Assembly (NCBI GenBank): GCA_030035585.1
Contig: CM057481.1
Coordinates: 5,605,128-5,669,127 of the forward strand
Reading direction: 5' to 3'
From: Dugong dugon
Taxonomy: Eukaryota; Chordata; Mammalia; Sirenia; Dugongidae
DNA: 64,000 bases
Numbering within the stretch: the first letter of the stretch is position 1; each line of letters begins with the position of its first letter. Of this stretch, positions 11,700 through 24,094 are shown piece by piece. The translations under genes were made by a program, and so were the position numbers. The notes under the pieces were generated by a model. The model was not told where the DNA came from. It saw only the letters and a program-made list of their open reading frames with translations, and searched no databases.

Positions 11700-13585
11700 A
11701 CAATCAGTCTGTGGAAAGTGTAATTTGCTGCTGTGTGTTTTCTGAGTTTGCTGTTATTTAGACATGCAATAAATAAGTAAAGTGAGACTTAGTTGCTTAA
11801 AAGGCACTGAGAGTTTAGCAGAGCTGAAAAGGGATTTTTTTAGGTCGTGTAATGGAAAAGTAAGAAGAGACTGAGGACTAGAGTCTCAGCTTGTTAAGAT
11901 AACCAAATCTTCATTCTCTAAGGTAAGACAATCAAAGTTATTTATTCACTCACAAATATTTAATAAATCAATTTTAAGGAGACAAGGTGTTCCTTCATTG
12001 ATGGCCTAAAAATAAAACCCAAAACAGTTAAGGGATGACTAATAAAGCCCTAGAAAAAGAAGACCTCCAGGAGAAAGACTTCAGATTCTCTGTCACACGT
12101 AGGATGGATTTACAAAGTCGTGTTTGAGAGATCTTTAAGGTAAGGAAGAAAGTCTGTAGTTTAAATGTCTCAAAGAAATATAAATCAAATTATTGGTTAA
12201 CTATACTAATCAAGGGTATTTTCCATTTGACCCTGGGTATTATGATTTGTAGAATTTACAGTTCTTTTCTGGTTCTAAATGTGTTCTGGAATTATTATAT
12301 AGATTGCTTTTCTTGGTTATGAGTGAGTCAAAGGGCGTGGCTTAGGGTGGAGGTGGGTGTAGTGCAATACATGGGGAAGCCAGCCGATCCTTAATAGTCC
12401 TTTTGGATTTGATATGCTATTATCCTGTTCCCCCTAACTGGGTAGGTGGAGGAGAGTAGTGATACATAGGGTCTAAGCTGCAAAATCTTCTGACATTAAG
12501 AAACAACATTCCACACCTATACTGAAGAACTATACACTAGGGGAAGATCTAGAAAGGAAAAATAGACATTCTAAAGAGGAAAGATTCAAACATATGACTG
12601 AAAAAGGATGTAATCTCAAACTTTTTATTTCTCAATTTGACTTGAACATGAAACATAAAAGAGAAAAACAGAGTATGTGCAAAATAGCAAGAAGATTGCT
12701 ACTCTGGATCAATTGAGATTTGGTTTCTGAAATGAAAAAAAATTGGGAGGTTATAGTAAAATGGTAGGGAAGAAGCAGGTAGACCAATGTTGGCTAAGAA
12801 ACAAATGCAGACTACATCGTACACTGGTAGGACTGACCCCGGTCAAATGACTTTTTCTGCAACCGTCTTCATCTGCACGGAGGGGAACCCTGCCTGAAAC
12901 TTTGCTAGAAGGTCTGTTAGCCACAAATTTAGTGCAGAAAGGCATCCAGTGGGAAGTAAGATCCATTTTTGTGGTGGTAGAGCATTTGCGTTGGAGTGCC
13001 CTAATTGTGTTTGCAGTAAAATTGAAGAATATTATGAGAGCAGGAAATAACTGAACGATCATAAATAGTTGGTCAAATGAATGGCAGTGCTGCCCAGTCA
13101 GCGGCTTCATTTTTGTAGTCAGTGGTGTTGACGGATTGCCTACTGGGTACCTAGCATAAATAAAGAAAAGGCCACGATTTGGAGGGAATTATCAAGCCTG
13201 ATCTCCTCAGGGATCTTTTGTACTTTGCTCTGGAAGTGCCTGCTTCCTGAGGCCAAAAGAATAACCTTCCCTGCTCCTGGCCCACTCCCTTGCTTCCTTC
13301 CCCTCCTCTCGTCTGAGAAGCTTAATCTCCCCCTGCTAGCTAAACCTCAGTGTGTGGGGCTAGTTCTGTCCTTGGTTGGTAGGAATGGATGGAGCTCAAA
13401 GTCTTCATGCTCTGACCTTCACCCTCTGTCAGGGGATAGGAACCACTGCACTACACTGCCTTTACATTTGGATGCTGGGGGAATTTCTAATGCAAACCAG
13501 AGGCCCAAACAATAGTCATCCTCTAGGTCCCTGTTTCTTCACATCCCACAGCCAATCCATCAGCTGTTCCTCTTGATTCTACCCT
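11700..13585. other. Unassigned DNA
   Basis: No gene recognised. A minus-strand open stretch at 12751-13110 (119 codons, plausible ATG) has no known domain and looks neither like a transposase nor a receptor; I leave it as an orphan ORF. 13200-13585 is pyrimidine-rich and may be a degraded L2 extension. Confidence 0.45.
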
Positions 13586-14260
13586 CCAAATACATTCCAA
13601 ATCTGGCTACTTCTACCCATCTCCTATCAAACTACTGTCACCTTTTGCCTGGATTACCACAATAGCCTCTACTTTCACGCTTACCCTATTGTGGTCTGTT
13701 CTCTACATGGTGGCCAAAGCGAGATTTAAACATTTATATATTTGTTTAGTTACTCCCACTGCTTTAAAAAAACCTTGAATCAGTCCAGACTCATTATTTT
13801 GGCCTAAGGTTCCTGATGGCACGATGGGACTCCTGCTTATGAATCTTTATACTTCAGCCACATGGGTTTATTGCTGTACTGTGAACAAGCCAAGCATATC
13901 CTACCCTAGACCTGCACTCTGGCAAGTCCCACTTCCATGTGTTCTTTTCTCAACCTTTGAATAGCTGGTCCATCCAACCACTGAGGTCTCTGTTCAATAG
14001 CACCTCCTCAGACAGGCCTTTTGTTACCACTGTATCTAAATAGCATCTACCCTCTGTCACCCTTACTGTACTCTTACTCTGCTTTACTTTTTCATAGCAC
14101 TTGTCACTACCCAATGATGTATTATATATCTGTTTATTGTTTGTCTTCTCTGCTAAAATATAATCTCCATAAGAACAGGGATCACTGTATACCTAGAACC
14201 TAGAACAGCACCTAGAATGTCGTGGATACTCAAAAATTATCTGTTGAAAGTATGAATGAA
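13586..14260 (+). repeat. L2 LINE 3' end
   Basis: The L2 order is visible: 'actactgtcaccttttgcct', 'caatagcctctactttcacg', 'ctccataagaacagggatca', ending near 'attatctgttgaaagtatga' with an 'atgaatgaataa' terminus. Non-coding and ancient. Confidence 0.75.
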
Positions 14261-15340
14261 TAAGTAACTTCTCTCCCTCTTTCTGCCTTCCCATTATCTG
14301 GCTTGTAGACCTAATGGTGGAAGCTGGAGTAACCATCTTGGATTGAGAGAAGAAAGCTACAACCTGATAATGGCAGAGCAACAACATAAAAGATATTAGG
14401 CCTCCAACACCATAAAGTTGCTATGTCAATCATAGGCTGATCATCAAAGATTGTATTTTCCAGAAATGACCACAATAATCTTCCATTCCATATGATCTTT
14501 TTACACTATGTCTTTGACACTCCTTCCATTGTGGGGGGAAAAAACAAAAAACAAAAACAAAAACAAAAAACACCATTGCCATCAAGTTGGTTCCATCTTA
14601 TAGAAACCCTATACGACAGAGTGAAACTGCCCCATAGAACTTCCAAGGAGTGTCTGGTAGATTCAAACTACCGACCTTTTGGTTAGCAGCCATAGCACTT
14701 GACCACTACGCCACTGGGATGTCCTTCCATTGAGAAGTGGAGTTTATGTTCTCTCCTCTCGAATTTGGGCAGGTTTGTGACTGAGACAGAAGTGATGCCA
14801 TGTGACTTCTGAGGCTAGGTCGCATAAAGGTGATGCATCTTCCACCGGGTGTTCTTTAGGTTGCTCACTGTTGGAAACCAGCCAGCATACAGTTAGGAAG
14901 CCCAAATAGCCACAAGGAGAGGCTGGATAGAAGTGTTCTGACTGATAGCCCCCGCTGAAGTCCCAGATGATAGCCAACATCAGCCATTGGACATGTAAGT
15001 AGGAAACCTTAAAGATACCTACAGCCTGTAGCCATTGAGTCACCCCAAACCTTCCAGTCTTCCCAACCGAGGTCTCTAACATTGTGGAGCAGAGACAACC
15101 CATCTTGGCTGTGCCCTTTCTGAATTCCTGTTCCACAGAAAATATGAGAGATAATTTCTTTATGTCACTAAGTTTTTGTTTGTTTGTTTATTATGCAAAA
15201 AATAGATAGCCAGAAAATAAATGAACCAATAACTACCCTCCCTCTTTCCACCTTCCCTTTGGCTGAGGTGTGGATAAGAGGGTGGAAGCTGGAGCCACCA
15301 TCTTGGACTCAGAGATGGAAGCTACCACTTGATTATAGCA
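14261..15340 (+). mobile_element. Ancient MaLR-like LTR material interrupted by an AfroSINE
   Basis: 14733-15180 reads like a MaLR LTR: 'gaagtggagtttatgttctc', 'gtgatgccatgtgacttctg', 'acatgtaagtaggaaacctt', ending in 'ctttatgtcactaagttttt'. Flanking pieces at 14270-14400 and 15225-15340 are similar to each other ('ggtggaagctggag...accatcttgga'), suggesting two fragments of a second family on either side. Boundaries are approximate. Confidence 0.5.
14532..14721 (-). mobile_element. AfroSINE, short form, with intact TSD
   Basis: Minus-strand SINE ending in a long CAAAA-rich tract at 14536-14570 (the reversed GGTTTT tail). TSD tccttccattg at 14521-14531 and 14722-14732 is exact. The ~45-base middle block is absent. 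It is inserted inside the MaLR-like LTR and is therefore younger. Confidence 0.92.
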
Positions 15341-15482
15341 GAGTCCTGGTGGCACAGTGGTTAAGTGCTGGGCTGCTAACCGAAGCGTTGGTGGTTTGAA
15401 CCCACCAAACGCTCTATGGGAGAAAGATGTGGCAGTCTACTTCTGTAAAGATTACAGCCTTGGAAACTCTATGGGCAGGGAC
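15341..15482 (+). mobile_element. AfroSINE, long form, 3'-incomplete
   Basis: 'gagtcctggtggcacagtgg' head, 'gtggtttgaacccaccaaac' B-box region, then the long-form middle 'gatgtggcagtctacttctg'. It ends at 'ctatgggcagggacag', so the diagnostic 'gtcgctatgagtcgg' tail is missing. Confidence 0.82.
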
Positions 15483-16188
15483 AGATTGCCCAATAAACAA
15501 GATAAGTATGTGCCTAGGGTATCAACAAACAGGGGCACCAGTTATCCAAAGCAAAGACTCATAGATGCCAAGCAGATAGGACAGTGGAAGGGAACTATCA
15601 GGGCACTAAATGAAATTGTTACCATTTTATAAATTTTGTATACAATATACGCTATATGGCACTATAATCGTGTGACTCATGACGTACCTGATCCTGCGCA
15701 AAGGGAACCAAAAGACATCTTCAGATTGAGTATAGCCTTGTGTCATGCTATCATGCTCTTTGCAGGTCACTTTCGCTTCCACTGGGTATCAGCAGTAGCC
15801 CAATGAACTGTGAAGACGCATCATCGAAAGATGGAAAGTGAATATGCAAGTTCTTAAATATTATTTCAAGAAGAACACTTATGGAGATCTGTAAAGGGCC
15901 CTCCAATAAACATCGTAAAACAAACAAAAGAAATTATTTCCAACTGCCTTGTAAGTACTATTTCTTTTGACCATCTCAAATCTGAGAAACAAAATTACAT
16001 ATTCCAAACCAATTTTTTTACTTACTAAATTGCAAATGTAAATGCTTGTGTTAACATCCAAATTTGAATGTAAATTTTATTTTATAAATTTTACTTGCTT
16101 TGTAAATTTTATTTATTTTCAGGTAGTCAAAGTTATTTGCTACAGTAGAATCAAATTTAAAAAGTAACATAATTTTATATCCAGGTAA
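15483..16188. other. Unassigned DNA upstream of a hAT-like fragment
   Basis: No gene recognised. AT-rich from about 15870. It could contain the non-coding 5' part of the transposon fragment that follows, but no terminal inverted repeat is visible. Confidence 0.4.
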
Positions 16189-16332
16189 AATGAAATGGCA
16201 ACAACTAAGTGGGGTGCAAAAACGAAAGTGTGCAGAACATAAAAAGAAAAGGGGTTTTAGATCCCTAAAAACAATCCCAAAATTAACTTCCTTTTTAAAA
16301 CAAAATGAATCCGAAGAGCCTTCTTCCACTGA
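16189..16332 (+). pseudogene. Fossil hAT-like (ZMYM/Tip100-type) transposase N-terminal fragment
   Basis: The open frame begins at ATG 16190. The first ~48 codons read 'MKWQQLSGVQKRKCAEHKKK' and, a few residues on, 'TIPKLTSFLKQNESEEPS'. This basic 'LSG-x-KRK' start followed by 'x-PKLTSFF'-like sequence and an acidic/serine stretch is typical of the N-terminus of hAT transposases related to ZMYM-like proteins (Zaphod/Tip100 group). No DDE or dimerisation region is present; the rest of the frame runs into the AfroSINE. The match rests on motif style only. Confidence 0.5.
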
Positions 16333-16367
16333 ACGCTCTCGTTTAATGTGTGCGAATCATTGTACTA

Positions 16368-16528
16368 GTACCACTAGTGTGCGGCGGTTAAGAGCTCGGC
16401 TGCTAACCAAAAGGTCGTCAGTTGGAATCCACCAGCTGCTCCTTGGAAACCCTACGGGTTCTACTCTATTCTATAGGGTCCCTATGAGTCGGAATCGACT
16501 CAACAGCAACGGGTTTTGGGTTTTTAGG
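16368..16528 (+). mobile_element. AfroSINE, short form
   Basis: 'gttaagagctcggctgctaa', 'ggaatccaccagctgctcct', then directly 'tggaaaccctacgggttcta' with no middle block, and the tail 'cctatgagtcggaatcgact' plus GGGTTTT. The extreme 5' end is diverged ('cactagtgtgcggc'). Close to consensus, so relatively young. Confidence 0.9.
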
Positions 16529-18400
16529 TGATGAGACACAAATAAACTAAGAAATATGAAATCTTTTTGAAGAAGAAACTTCGAAAGATTCTATTCATGC
16601 CTGGGAGATGTTACAAATAATACCACTTCTACTGTAGTGAGAAAGTCACATAATCTCAGTTAATCCTCCCAGCAATCCTAAGGACAGGCACTATTATCCC
16701 ATTACGGGTGAGGAAACCTAAGCATAGAAAGGCTAACCTTTTACTAAAGGGCACACAACAAGGAGTCCTCTGTTTGATGGCAATAAAAGGAGGAAAAATA
16801 CCACTTGTTTTCTTTTCAGTGTGGATGAGTTTGTGGTATTAATGCACATTTTACTTATTGTATTTTCTGTAGTAAAACCCTGGAGGTGATATCTTAATTA
16901 CAGTTAAGATATAAGGTCCAAGATGTTCTTGCTATTTCTTTTATTTTGCCCCTTCCCATTTCTTTTTGAAGGAGGTAAAAGTTATCTGATTAGGATTTAG
17001 TTAAATAAAGTCTATATGCTAATGCTAACTATATTCCAATATTTGGAACTTTCAGATTATATGGAAGTGGTTCAAGGAGTATCAAAGTGAATTATGGAAT
17101 GATATAAAATCAAGAAAAATCAGTCATTCTCTGGGAGGAAAACTCTTATTTGCTGTACCTAGTTAGGTAATCTCTGAAGCAAGAGCTTCGAGCGTTGGGT
17201 GGCTGAGGGGATGTCATGTGAAACTAACTGCAACAGTAAATGGGAAGGAGGTGCATGATCCCGTCCCTCCTTAGAGGAACAATGGATTAATGGATTAAAC
17301 TCCTTAGCCTTCCCGCCTTTTCCTCAGCCTTTGCAATTCTATCCAGAGACAAATGTTTCATGCGAACTTTGCTCACATTTGGCTAGAATGCAAGATTTTC
17401 CTTTATTACTTTTTAATGAAAGGAACTCTGAAGAGCACCTCAGACTTTTCTGATTTCATTCTCATCAGGCATGTGGTCTATTTCCAGAGACTCACAAATT
17501 GCCTATATTCTTCTTTGAGCTCATTGGGATGAAAAGAATATGAGCTGATTTTGTAAAACCTAGGAGAGGGGCGTTGTGTGTATTTATAGGATTAGCTCAG
17601 TAACGAGCTAGATAGAGACCAGGCATCCTTGTCAGCACACTGAGGTGTAAATGGACTGACCTTCCTTATTACACGTTATGCTTCTCCTCGGTTCTAACAT
17701 GCATTATTGGCATCAATCAGTTGTTCAGAGAACAATAAAGGATGTTAAGAATTTAGCTCAGAAGATAGAATTTTATTAGATTGACTATTGCATCATGTAA
17801 TTGGTAAACAGTCTTATAAAAATTTGAATTTCTCCAACTCTAGGCTTCAAACCAAGGTTAATAATAGTGCAAAGGAAAAAGGAAAACTGGTAGAAAATTG
17901 CTAGCTACCAATTTACTTAAAGTACTGAAATGAATTTAGAGAAAAAGGTCTTGCTAAACCTTTCTGTAATTTAAAATTTTTAGGCCCATGCTTTTCCAAA
18001 GTTTGTTCTATGAAAGAAAATAAGTGGCAGGTTTAGGACTATACAATCTAGGAGTTATTTGGGATTTACGGGCTTTTAAAGCACGTAATATTACTAAAGT
18101 CCACTTACAAGCAATGCATATCTCTAAGGTAGTAACAAGCCCTGTAGTCATTCACCACATTTCTTTTCAAATAAATCTTTATTCTGAACAGTTATATCTT
18201 ATGACCCTTTAGTGAGTCCCCAGTAGGAAGAGTACTACCTTGCCAACTTTTCCAGTCTCCTTCCTACCTTTCCAGCTGGCAATGTGTGTTTGCTGAACAG
18301 AGACCACGTGCCACATGCGGTAGCAGGCCCGTGAAGATACGATTCCTGCCTTCACAGAATATGCTCTTCAGACCTGCAAATTATTCAAAATTGGTTGAAT
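16529..18400. other. Mostly unassigned DNA with a MIR
   Basis: 16625-16770 is a reversed MIR ('cccattacgggtgaggaaac'). The remainder, 16771-18400, has no recognised family, no coding exon signal and no RNA gene. The ORF at 18024-18212 is unsupported. Confidence 0.5.
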
Positions 18401-18905
18401 TAATGATCTGTTGTTGTGTAACAAATTACCCCAAAACTTAGTAGCTCAAAACAACAAACATTTAGTATCTCATAGTTTTTGTGGGACAGGAACCCAGGCA
18501 CAGCTTAGCTAGGTGCTTCTCGCTCAGGATCTCTCAGGAGAGCACAGTCATGTTGTCAACTAGGGCTACATTTCTCTGAAAGTTTGGGGCTGGAAGATGT
18601 GACTCCAAGCTCACTCACGTGGTTGTTGTCAGATCTCAGTTCCTGGCTGGCTGCTGGCTGGACACCTGAGTTCCTCAACAAACGGGCATCTCCACAGAAC
18701 GCCTCTGGCAACATGGCAGCCAGCTCCTCCCAGAGCAAGCGATGAGAGAGACGGCAAGATGGAAGCTGCTGTGTCTTGTATGATGTAATCTCTGAGGTCG
18801 AATGCCATCACTTCTGCAGTATTCTGTAGGTCACATTGACCAACTTGATACTGTGAGATGTGAATACGAGGAGGGAGGGCCATCCTAGAGGCTAGCTACC
18901 AAACA
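18401..18905 (-). mobile_element. MaLR-like solo LTR, minus strand
   Basis: On the minus strand it begins TGtttggtagctagcctct and ends with 'ggggtaatttgttacacaac', with TG/CA-like ends. It has 'cactcacgtggttgttgtca' on the plus strand. This is the most complete copy of the family at 2462, 8740 and 11085. Short ORFs within are not coding. Confidence 0.6.
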
Positions 18906-19845
18906 GATGTTTTGAATATTCTTTGTCTTGAATGGTCCTGCTGCCACCACCTGTGTTTTTAGTATGAAAACTTAGCCCTCATTTTCCAGACACTCTTCAT
19001 TATTCACCTGTACTATCCTATCAATTCTGTCGATCACCAAGTTATGTAATATATCATCCAAATATCCGTTATGTCTTTTCTCTTTTTAACTTATTGTTAC
19101 TACTTTAGTTCTGTTTCTTAGCATCAAATGCAAGGGCATTTTCAACGACTGTCTCTTATTTTACTTTATGTATTTTTAAAGTTGGTTGAATCGTATGGAA
19201 TTGCCATTTTTGGAGTCAGTTTTGGTAATTTCAAATGGTTCAGCCTAGCACTTGTTTGCAAAAGTAATAACCTGTTCAGGATAACGAATAAAAAATAGGC
19301 AAAAGGATAAAAAGGTGAAAAAAATACCCACAATCCTACCAACTGGAGATAAGTAGCAATTACATTTTTATGTATTTTTTCGTTTTTAAATGCATAGACC
19401 TTTCTAAAGACTGGGCTCATACCATATATGTAATTCTGGGTTTTGCTTTTTAATTTAACATTATTCCTTGGGCAGTTTTCCATGTCACTGATTTTTTTTT
19501 AAAACATTTTAAACGACAGTGATGCATTTCATTTATTTAACCATGACTGTTTTTGTTGAACATTAAAATAGTTTCTAAGTTTTCAGAAATAAGGATGCTA
19601 CAAGGGTCATTACTGAGCATATACACGTTTGTCTGCATTTCTGCTCTCTTAATGCAGATTCTGAGAAATAGAATCCTTGGGTCAAAGGACTTCAACTTTT
19701 TTTGCAGTAACATTTAAAATGTTCTTACTCGATTTACATATTGCCAGTAGCTTTTTAGGAATTCACCATTTTATTCCCTTACCATCAGTGTGAGTATTAT
19801 GTTTTCCTTTTTTTTGAATTCCTTGTAATTTGATAAGCCAAAAAA
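18906..19845 (-). repeat. Old L1M/HAL1-like non-coding remnant
   Basis: 'aaaatacccacaatcctacc', 'ggcagttttccatgtcactg' and 'gaatccttgggtcaaaggac' resemble old L1 3'-UTR text in reverse orientation. Diverged and without clear ends. Confidence 0.45.
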
Positions 19846-19849
19846 AGAA

Positions 19850-20245
19850 AAAAAGGTCTTATTGTTAATAGTGGCCTCTTCACTGCTATCCTGCGTAGAG
19901 TCGTATCCCACTTCTACCAAACCTTCACAATGCTGTCAGAGAGATTTTCTCTACAACTCAGTGTTGACCATCTCACCGGCAAATGAGCAGATCATTTGCT
20001 TCCCATTGCTTATTAGACCAAGCCTTGCCTTAAGTCCACAGAATGTCTTATCAGCTCTTCTATAATTTGACTTTTACTGGAAGCTCCCGTCTCACCTTTA
20101 ACCTCTCTCCCAGAGTCTCCTCTCCAGTAATATTAAACCACCTCGTTTTACACGTATTTGCCTTTCACACGCTGTTCCCTCTGTCTTGAATGCATTTCCC
20201 CATTGTAGCTCTCACAAAGCCTGTCTAAAGACAAGGCAGGAGATG
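19850..20245 (+). repeat. L2 LINE 3'-region fragment
   Basis: Pyrimidine-rich L2 order: 'ttcactgctatcctgcgtag', 'aaaccacctcgttttacacg', 'gctgttccctctgtcttgaa'. Non-coding. Confidence 0.6.
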
Positions 20246-20850
20246 GACGTGGTGTTCCATTCCTGGAAACGGGAGTGCTGCTGTGGCCAGCATATACTGA
20301 GTCTTCAGGCACAACGGGATTCTGAGATGCAAAGCCAGTTGGGCCTTATTCCTCTCTTCATCTCTCAGCTATGCTTTGCCCCGTTTGACCTGATTCCTGG
20401 GTGGGCCAGAGAGTCAGGAGCCCCAAACCTGTATCATCATAATAGTTTACAATCTTAGAGAAACACCGGAGGAGATTGGCTCACTCTGGATCACATGCCC
20501 ATCCCTGAACTCATCACTGTGACCAAGTAGCACAGAAGGCTTTGGTCAAGTGTGTTTTCTGTGACCTGCCCCCTTTTTTCCCACTTTGGGCTGGAATGAA
20601 CGTGGTCAGCTCCATCGAAAGCACTTGGATTGGGCAAGGTTACTCTGGAATGGGGCCCAGGTTGGTTCTCCAAAAGGAGATGATAGCTGAGAACATGATG
20701 GGCGGACAAGCATAGGAATAGCAAATCGCTTTACAGGCTATCCTAGAAAGGCCATGGCTCAAATATTCAAAGCCCAAAATGCAGGAATGATGTGGCTGGA
20801 CGAAAGCAGAACAAGTGGTCAGATGGAACACCTTTTCATAATTTGCAGGC
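20246..20850. other. Unassigned DNA
   Basis: Moderate GC, no recognised repeat or exon. ORFs on both strands (77-90 codons) lack family resemblance. Confidence 0.45.
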
Positions 20851-21340
20851 CTTTTTTTCTCTTTGTTGTAAAAATATATATAACACAACATTGGCCAATT
20901 CAGCATTTTTCACTTATGCAATTTAGTGACATCACATACACTAATTACGTTGTGGAAGTATGGGCAATATCCACTGCCAAATTTCTATCACCATAAATAG
21001 AAACTCAGTACTATCTGCACAATGACTTACCCTTTTCCCCCTCTCTCCCGCCTGGGAATCACTAATAATCTTTGGTCTCTATATATTTATTTGCAGGCCA
21101 TTTTCCACTCAGAGTTGCCCCAAAGGCACCTTACATATATCAGGACTCAAGCCATATATTATTGTGATATTGAGAAACTGCCTAAGCGTGCTTGGGCTAA
21201 TATTTTCTAAGGAGTCTCTGTTCTTCAGGAGCACTGTCATAATGCTACACTTCATTGTTTGAAGCAAGGCCATGCGCTCTGTTCCCTTTCTAAATCTATT
21301 CCTATTTGAAAGCTCCCCTGTTGTGAGACTCTTCTTTATG
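20851..21340 (-). repeat. Old L1M-like 3'-UTR remnant
   Basis: 'gtaaaaatatatataacaca', 'ccaattcagcatttttcact' and 'actaataatctttggtctct' match the old L1 3' text also found at 3775-3950 on the same strand. Confidence 0.5.
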
Positions 21341-23242
21341 ATATTTTAAAAAAATACGCGGAGAGATGGAAGCTGAGCTAGATTAACGTTGTACAAATCT
21401 GATTACCATCATCTGCTCTGTTTCAAAGGTCAGGTGCACTCACCGAATTTGCTTTGAAATTATTTTGTTTATTTTGTGGGCATATACATGATGAGCTTTC
21501 TAAAGGTCAAACGTAGAGTTTGTTCTTGGATTCTAAAGCAATCTGATTTCCATTTACAGTATGCTCTGGTGACCCTGAATGCAGGAACAGGCCTGGTTAA
21601 GTCATACTTCTAGTTTGTGTTTGGTTTACTTTCCCCACCCACAAAATCCCTGCTAGATTAAAACAGTGCTGAAATATCGTTTTCCTTAAATCACTTTTAT
21701 TTTCAACTAGGTTCCTGAGACAATGTTACTCATAAATGACACCCGGACTCTGAATGTTGCTTTTATGCCCATTTTGTTTTCGATGGCGGGGAAGCATCTG
21801 AGTCAGCTGGTTTCTTACCTGGAAACTAAAGCAAAGGTCAGAGAAGCTGAGTCTCCTGGGTTTTATTAACGTTTACGTGGTAGGGGTCCTGAAGCTTTAT
21901 TAATTAATGTTTGTAAAATCACCATGTGCTTCATAAAGAAGAAGCTGCAATAAATTATACAGTCTAATCACTGTTCAAAAAATCAAGAGGCTAGTTGTAT
22001 ATATGAAGTATTTTATCGTTAATTACTTGAAATTTTTTTCCCCCCTTACCATATGTACTTAAGCAAGATAAAAAGAAAATCTCTCAGTATTTTGTATTCA
22101 TGTTCATTAACATTCTGGTGGAATAAAAAAACCTCAAAACGATTTATGTATGAATCAGTGAGGCATGGCTAATTACAGTTTTCAGCCACACGGCCAGTAA
22201 CATTCACCACGAAACGCGGCGTCTGCTAAATACGTCTCTCTGAATTTCTGTTGGGGTAGAGTGGTAGGAAACGGGGAGGTTGCAAATTGCAATTTTAAAA
22301 TGTCTAAATATTTTAGGGGCTTGTACGTTATAAATCTATTTCAGGCAAGTATTTATCACAAGCATGACATCCTGTTATCAAAACAGAAGAAAAAAAAAAA
22401 AGCAAAAAAAAAAAAAACAAAAAACCCTGCAGATTTGCCTCAAACAAAACAAAACAAAACAGAACAGAAACAACCACAGGTCCTGAGAATGGACCACGTT
22501 CAATAAGGAAACAGAAGGAACTTCTTGGAACGTTAGGAAATACGATTTACCATAAATCTTAAGAATGTGTTTTATATTGAATTATAGAAATGAACCTTCC
22601 TAGTCCTTACAGAATCATCTGGATACTATGCCTCTCTCCCATCCACAAACACATTTAAAAGAAGGCACATTTGAAACGCATACAGAGGACACAGTGAAAG
22701 CTGAATGTCATGACCAAAAGCACTCAAATCTAGAAGCAATTTTTGTAATGCACATTGAAATCTTTTCTAGTACTTTTTTTTTGGGGGGGGGGAGGTTTAA
22801 AATATTTTCCTATTGTACCAACCATATTATTGAATACACAAAGGGTACATGAATAAAAACATTAGAAATCACATTTTATTTTATTTTTTATTTAAGCTGG
22901 TACTGTTTCAAAGACATAGGCAATACAGGGTAAAAAGAAAAAAACGTTCAGACATTCAGAACAGTACCAAGTAGAAGAAAAGGCACTACTGCCACAATCC
23001 CCAGTTTCACTCATCCAGCCATGGTTCACGATCACTTGGGATGCTTCCAGAAGTTTTCTGCACAGGTGCAAGTAGAGGTTCATAGTTCCTTACCTGCAAT
23101 TCTGAAATCTGATACAAAAGTCTGACATGATATGGAGCTATGTAGTGCGTTTGTTTATCCCATATATGTTCTGCTGCAGAAGTATTCATCTGTTTGATGG
23201 CAGGAAATTATCCCCAGACTTCTCTTGGAGTGTTATATACTA
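21341..23242. other. Unassigned AT-rich DNA with an A-rich simple repeat
   Basis: 22384-22475 is an A/CAAAA-rich low-complexity tract that creates an artificial lysine-rich ORF. 22775-22793 is a T8-G10 homopolymer junction. 22850-23240 starts with an A/T-rich block and has short ORFs but no recognisable family. Nothing supports a gene. Confidence 0.5.
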
Positions 23243-23395
23243 CCTGTTGCTGTCAAGTTGATTCCCACTCATAGTGACCCTATAGGACAGAGCAGAACTG
23301 CCCCATAGGGTTTCCGAGTAGTGGCTGGTGGATTTGAACTGCCAACCTATTGGTTAGCAGCTAAGCTCTTAACCACTGTGCCACCAGGGCTCCAT
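23243..23395 (-). mobile_element. AfroSINE, short form
   Basis: Minus strand: 'ggagccctggtggcacagtg', 'gctgctaaccaataggttgg', then direct transition to 'cggaaaccctatggggcagt' and the tail 'ggtcactatgagtgggaatc'. The middle block is absent. It is close to consensus. Confidence 0.93.
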
Positions 23396-23611
23396 ATACT
23401 ATATACTAGAGGGTATATACATATATTACCTTTCTAAAGACTCAAAAAATAATGATTAATTTCCAAAACACATCTGTCCCAAAGGTTTTTGATGAGTGGT
23501 TGTGGATCTCTATACTTAAGTGTACATGTGTGTAACACGTAACCCCCTTTATGTTTACACAAATGGATTATACTATACACACTGTCTGGCAACTAACTAC
23601 ACGGTGTTATC
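23396..23611. other. Unassigned AT-rich DNA
   Basis: Contains TATA/ATAC-rich text and no recognised element between the SINE and the RTE derivative. Confidence 0.5.
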
Positions 23612-24060
23612 AACTGCCATCAAGTTAACTTCGACTCACGGCAACCTTAGGTACAACAGAACAAAGCAATTCCTGGTCCTGCCTCATTCTCACAATCACC
23701 AGCACGTTCGAGTCCATTGTTTCAACAATTGTGCCAACCCATTTCACTGAGGGTCCCCTTCGCCCTCTTTGGCCCTCTAGTGGTTGATTCGCCTTTAGTG
23801 ATTGATCCTTCTTGATGATGTGACCAAAGTTGGACAGTGTTCTGTTGTGATCCATTAGGTTTCCACTGACTAATTTTTGGAAATAGATCACCAGGCCATT
23901 CTTCCTAGTCTGTCGTACTCTGGAAACTCCACTGAAACCTGTTCTCCATGGGCGATCCCGCTGGGATTTGAAGTACTGGTGGCATAGCTTCCAGCATCAT
24001 AGCAATATGCAAGCCACCACAGTTTGACAAATTGACAGACTGGTGATGGGGCAATGACAC
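23612..24060 (-). mobile_element. Short RTE-derived non-autonomous element (copy S1), minus strand
   Basis: On the minus strand the element starts with a head, 'gtggcttgcatattgctatg' then 'atgctggaagctatgccacc', that is also found upstream of the RTE endonuclease at 34.46-34.64 kb. It then passes without any coding region into the RTE 3' tail ('ggtcacatcatcaagaagga...caatcact'), the segment matching 26.29-26.53 kb. The join is near 23833-23840. A second copy with the same join is at 26541-26955. It has no ORF of its own; the 88-codon minus ORF is the relic of the RTE C-terminus. Confidence 0.75.
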
Positions 24061-24094
24061 AGCCCTGCATAATCTGGCCTCTGGTTTCCTTCTA

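Noticed and set aside
12751-13110. 119-codon minus-strand ORF as a gene
   Set aside because: No recognisable domain, signal peptide or splice context; a single open stretch of this size is expected by chance in 64 kb.
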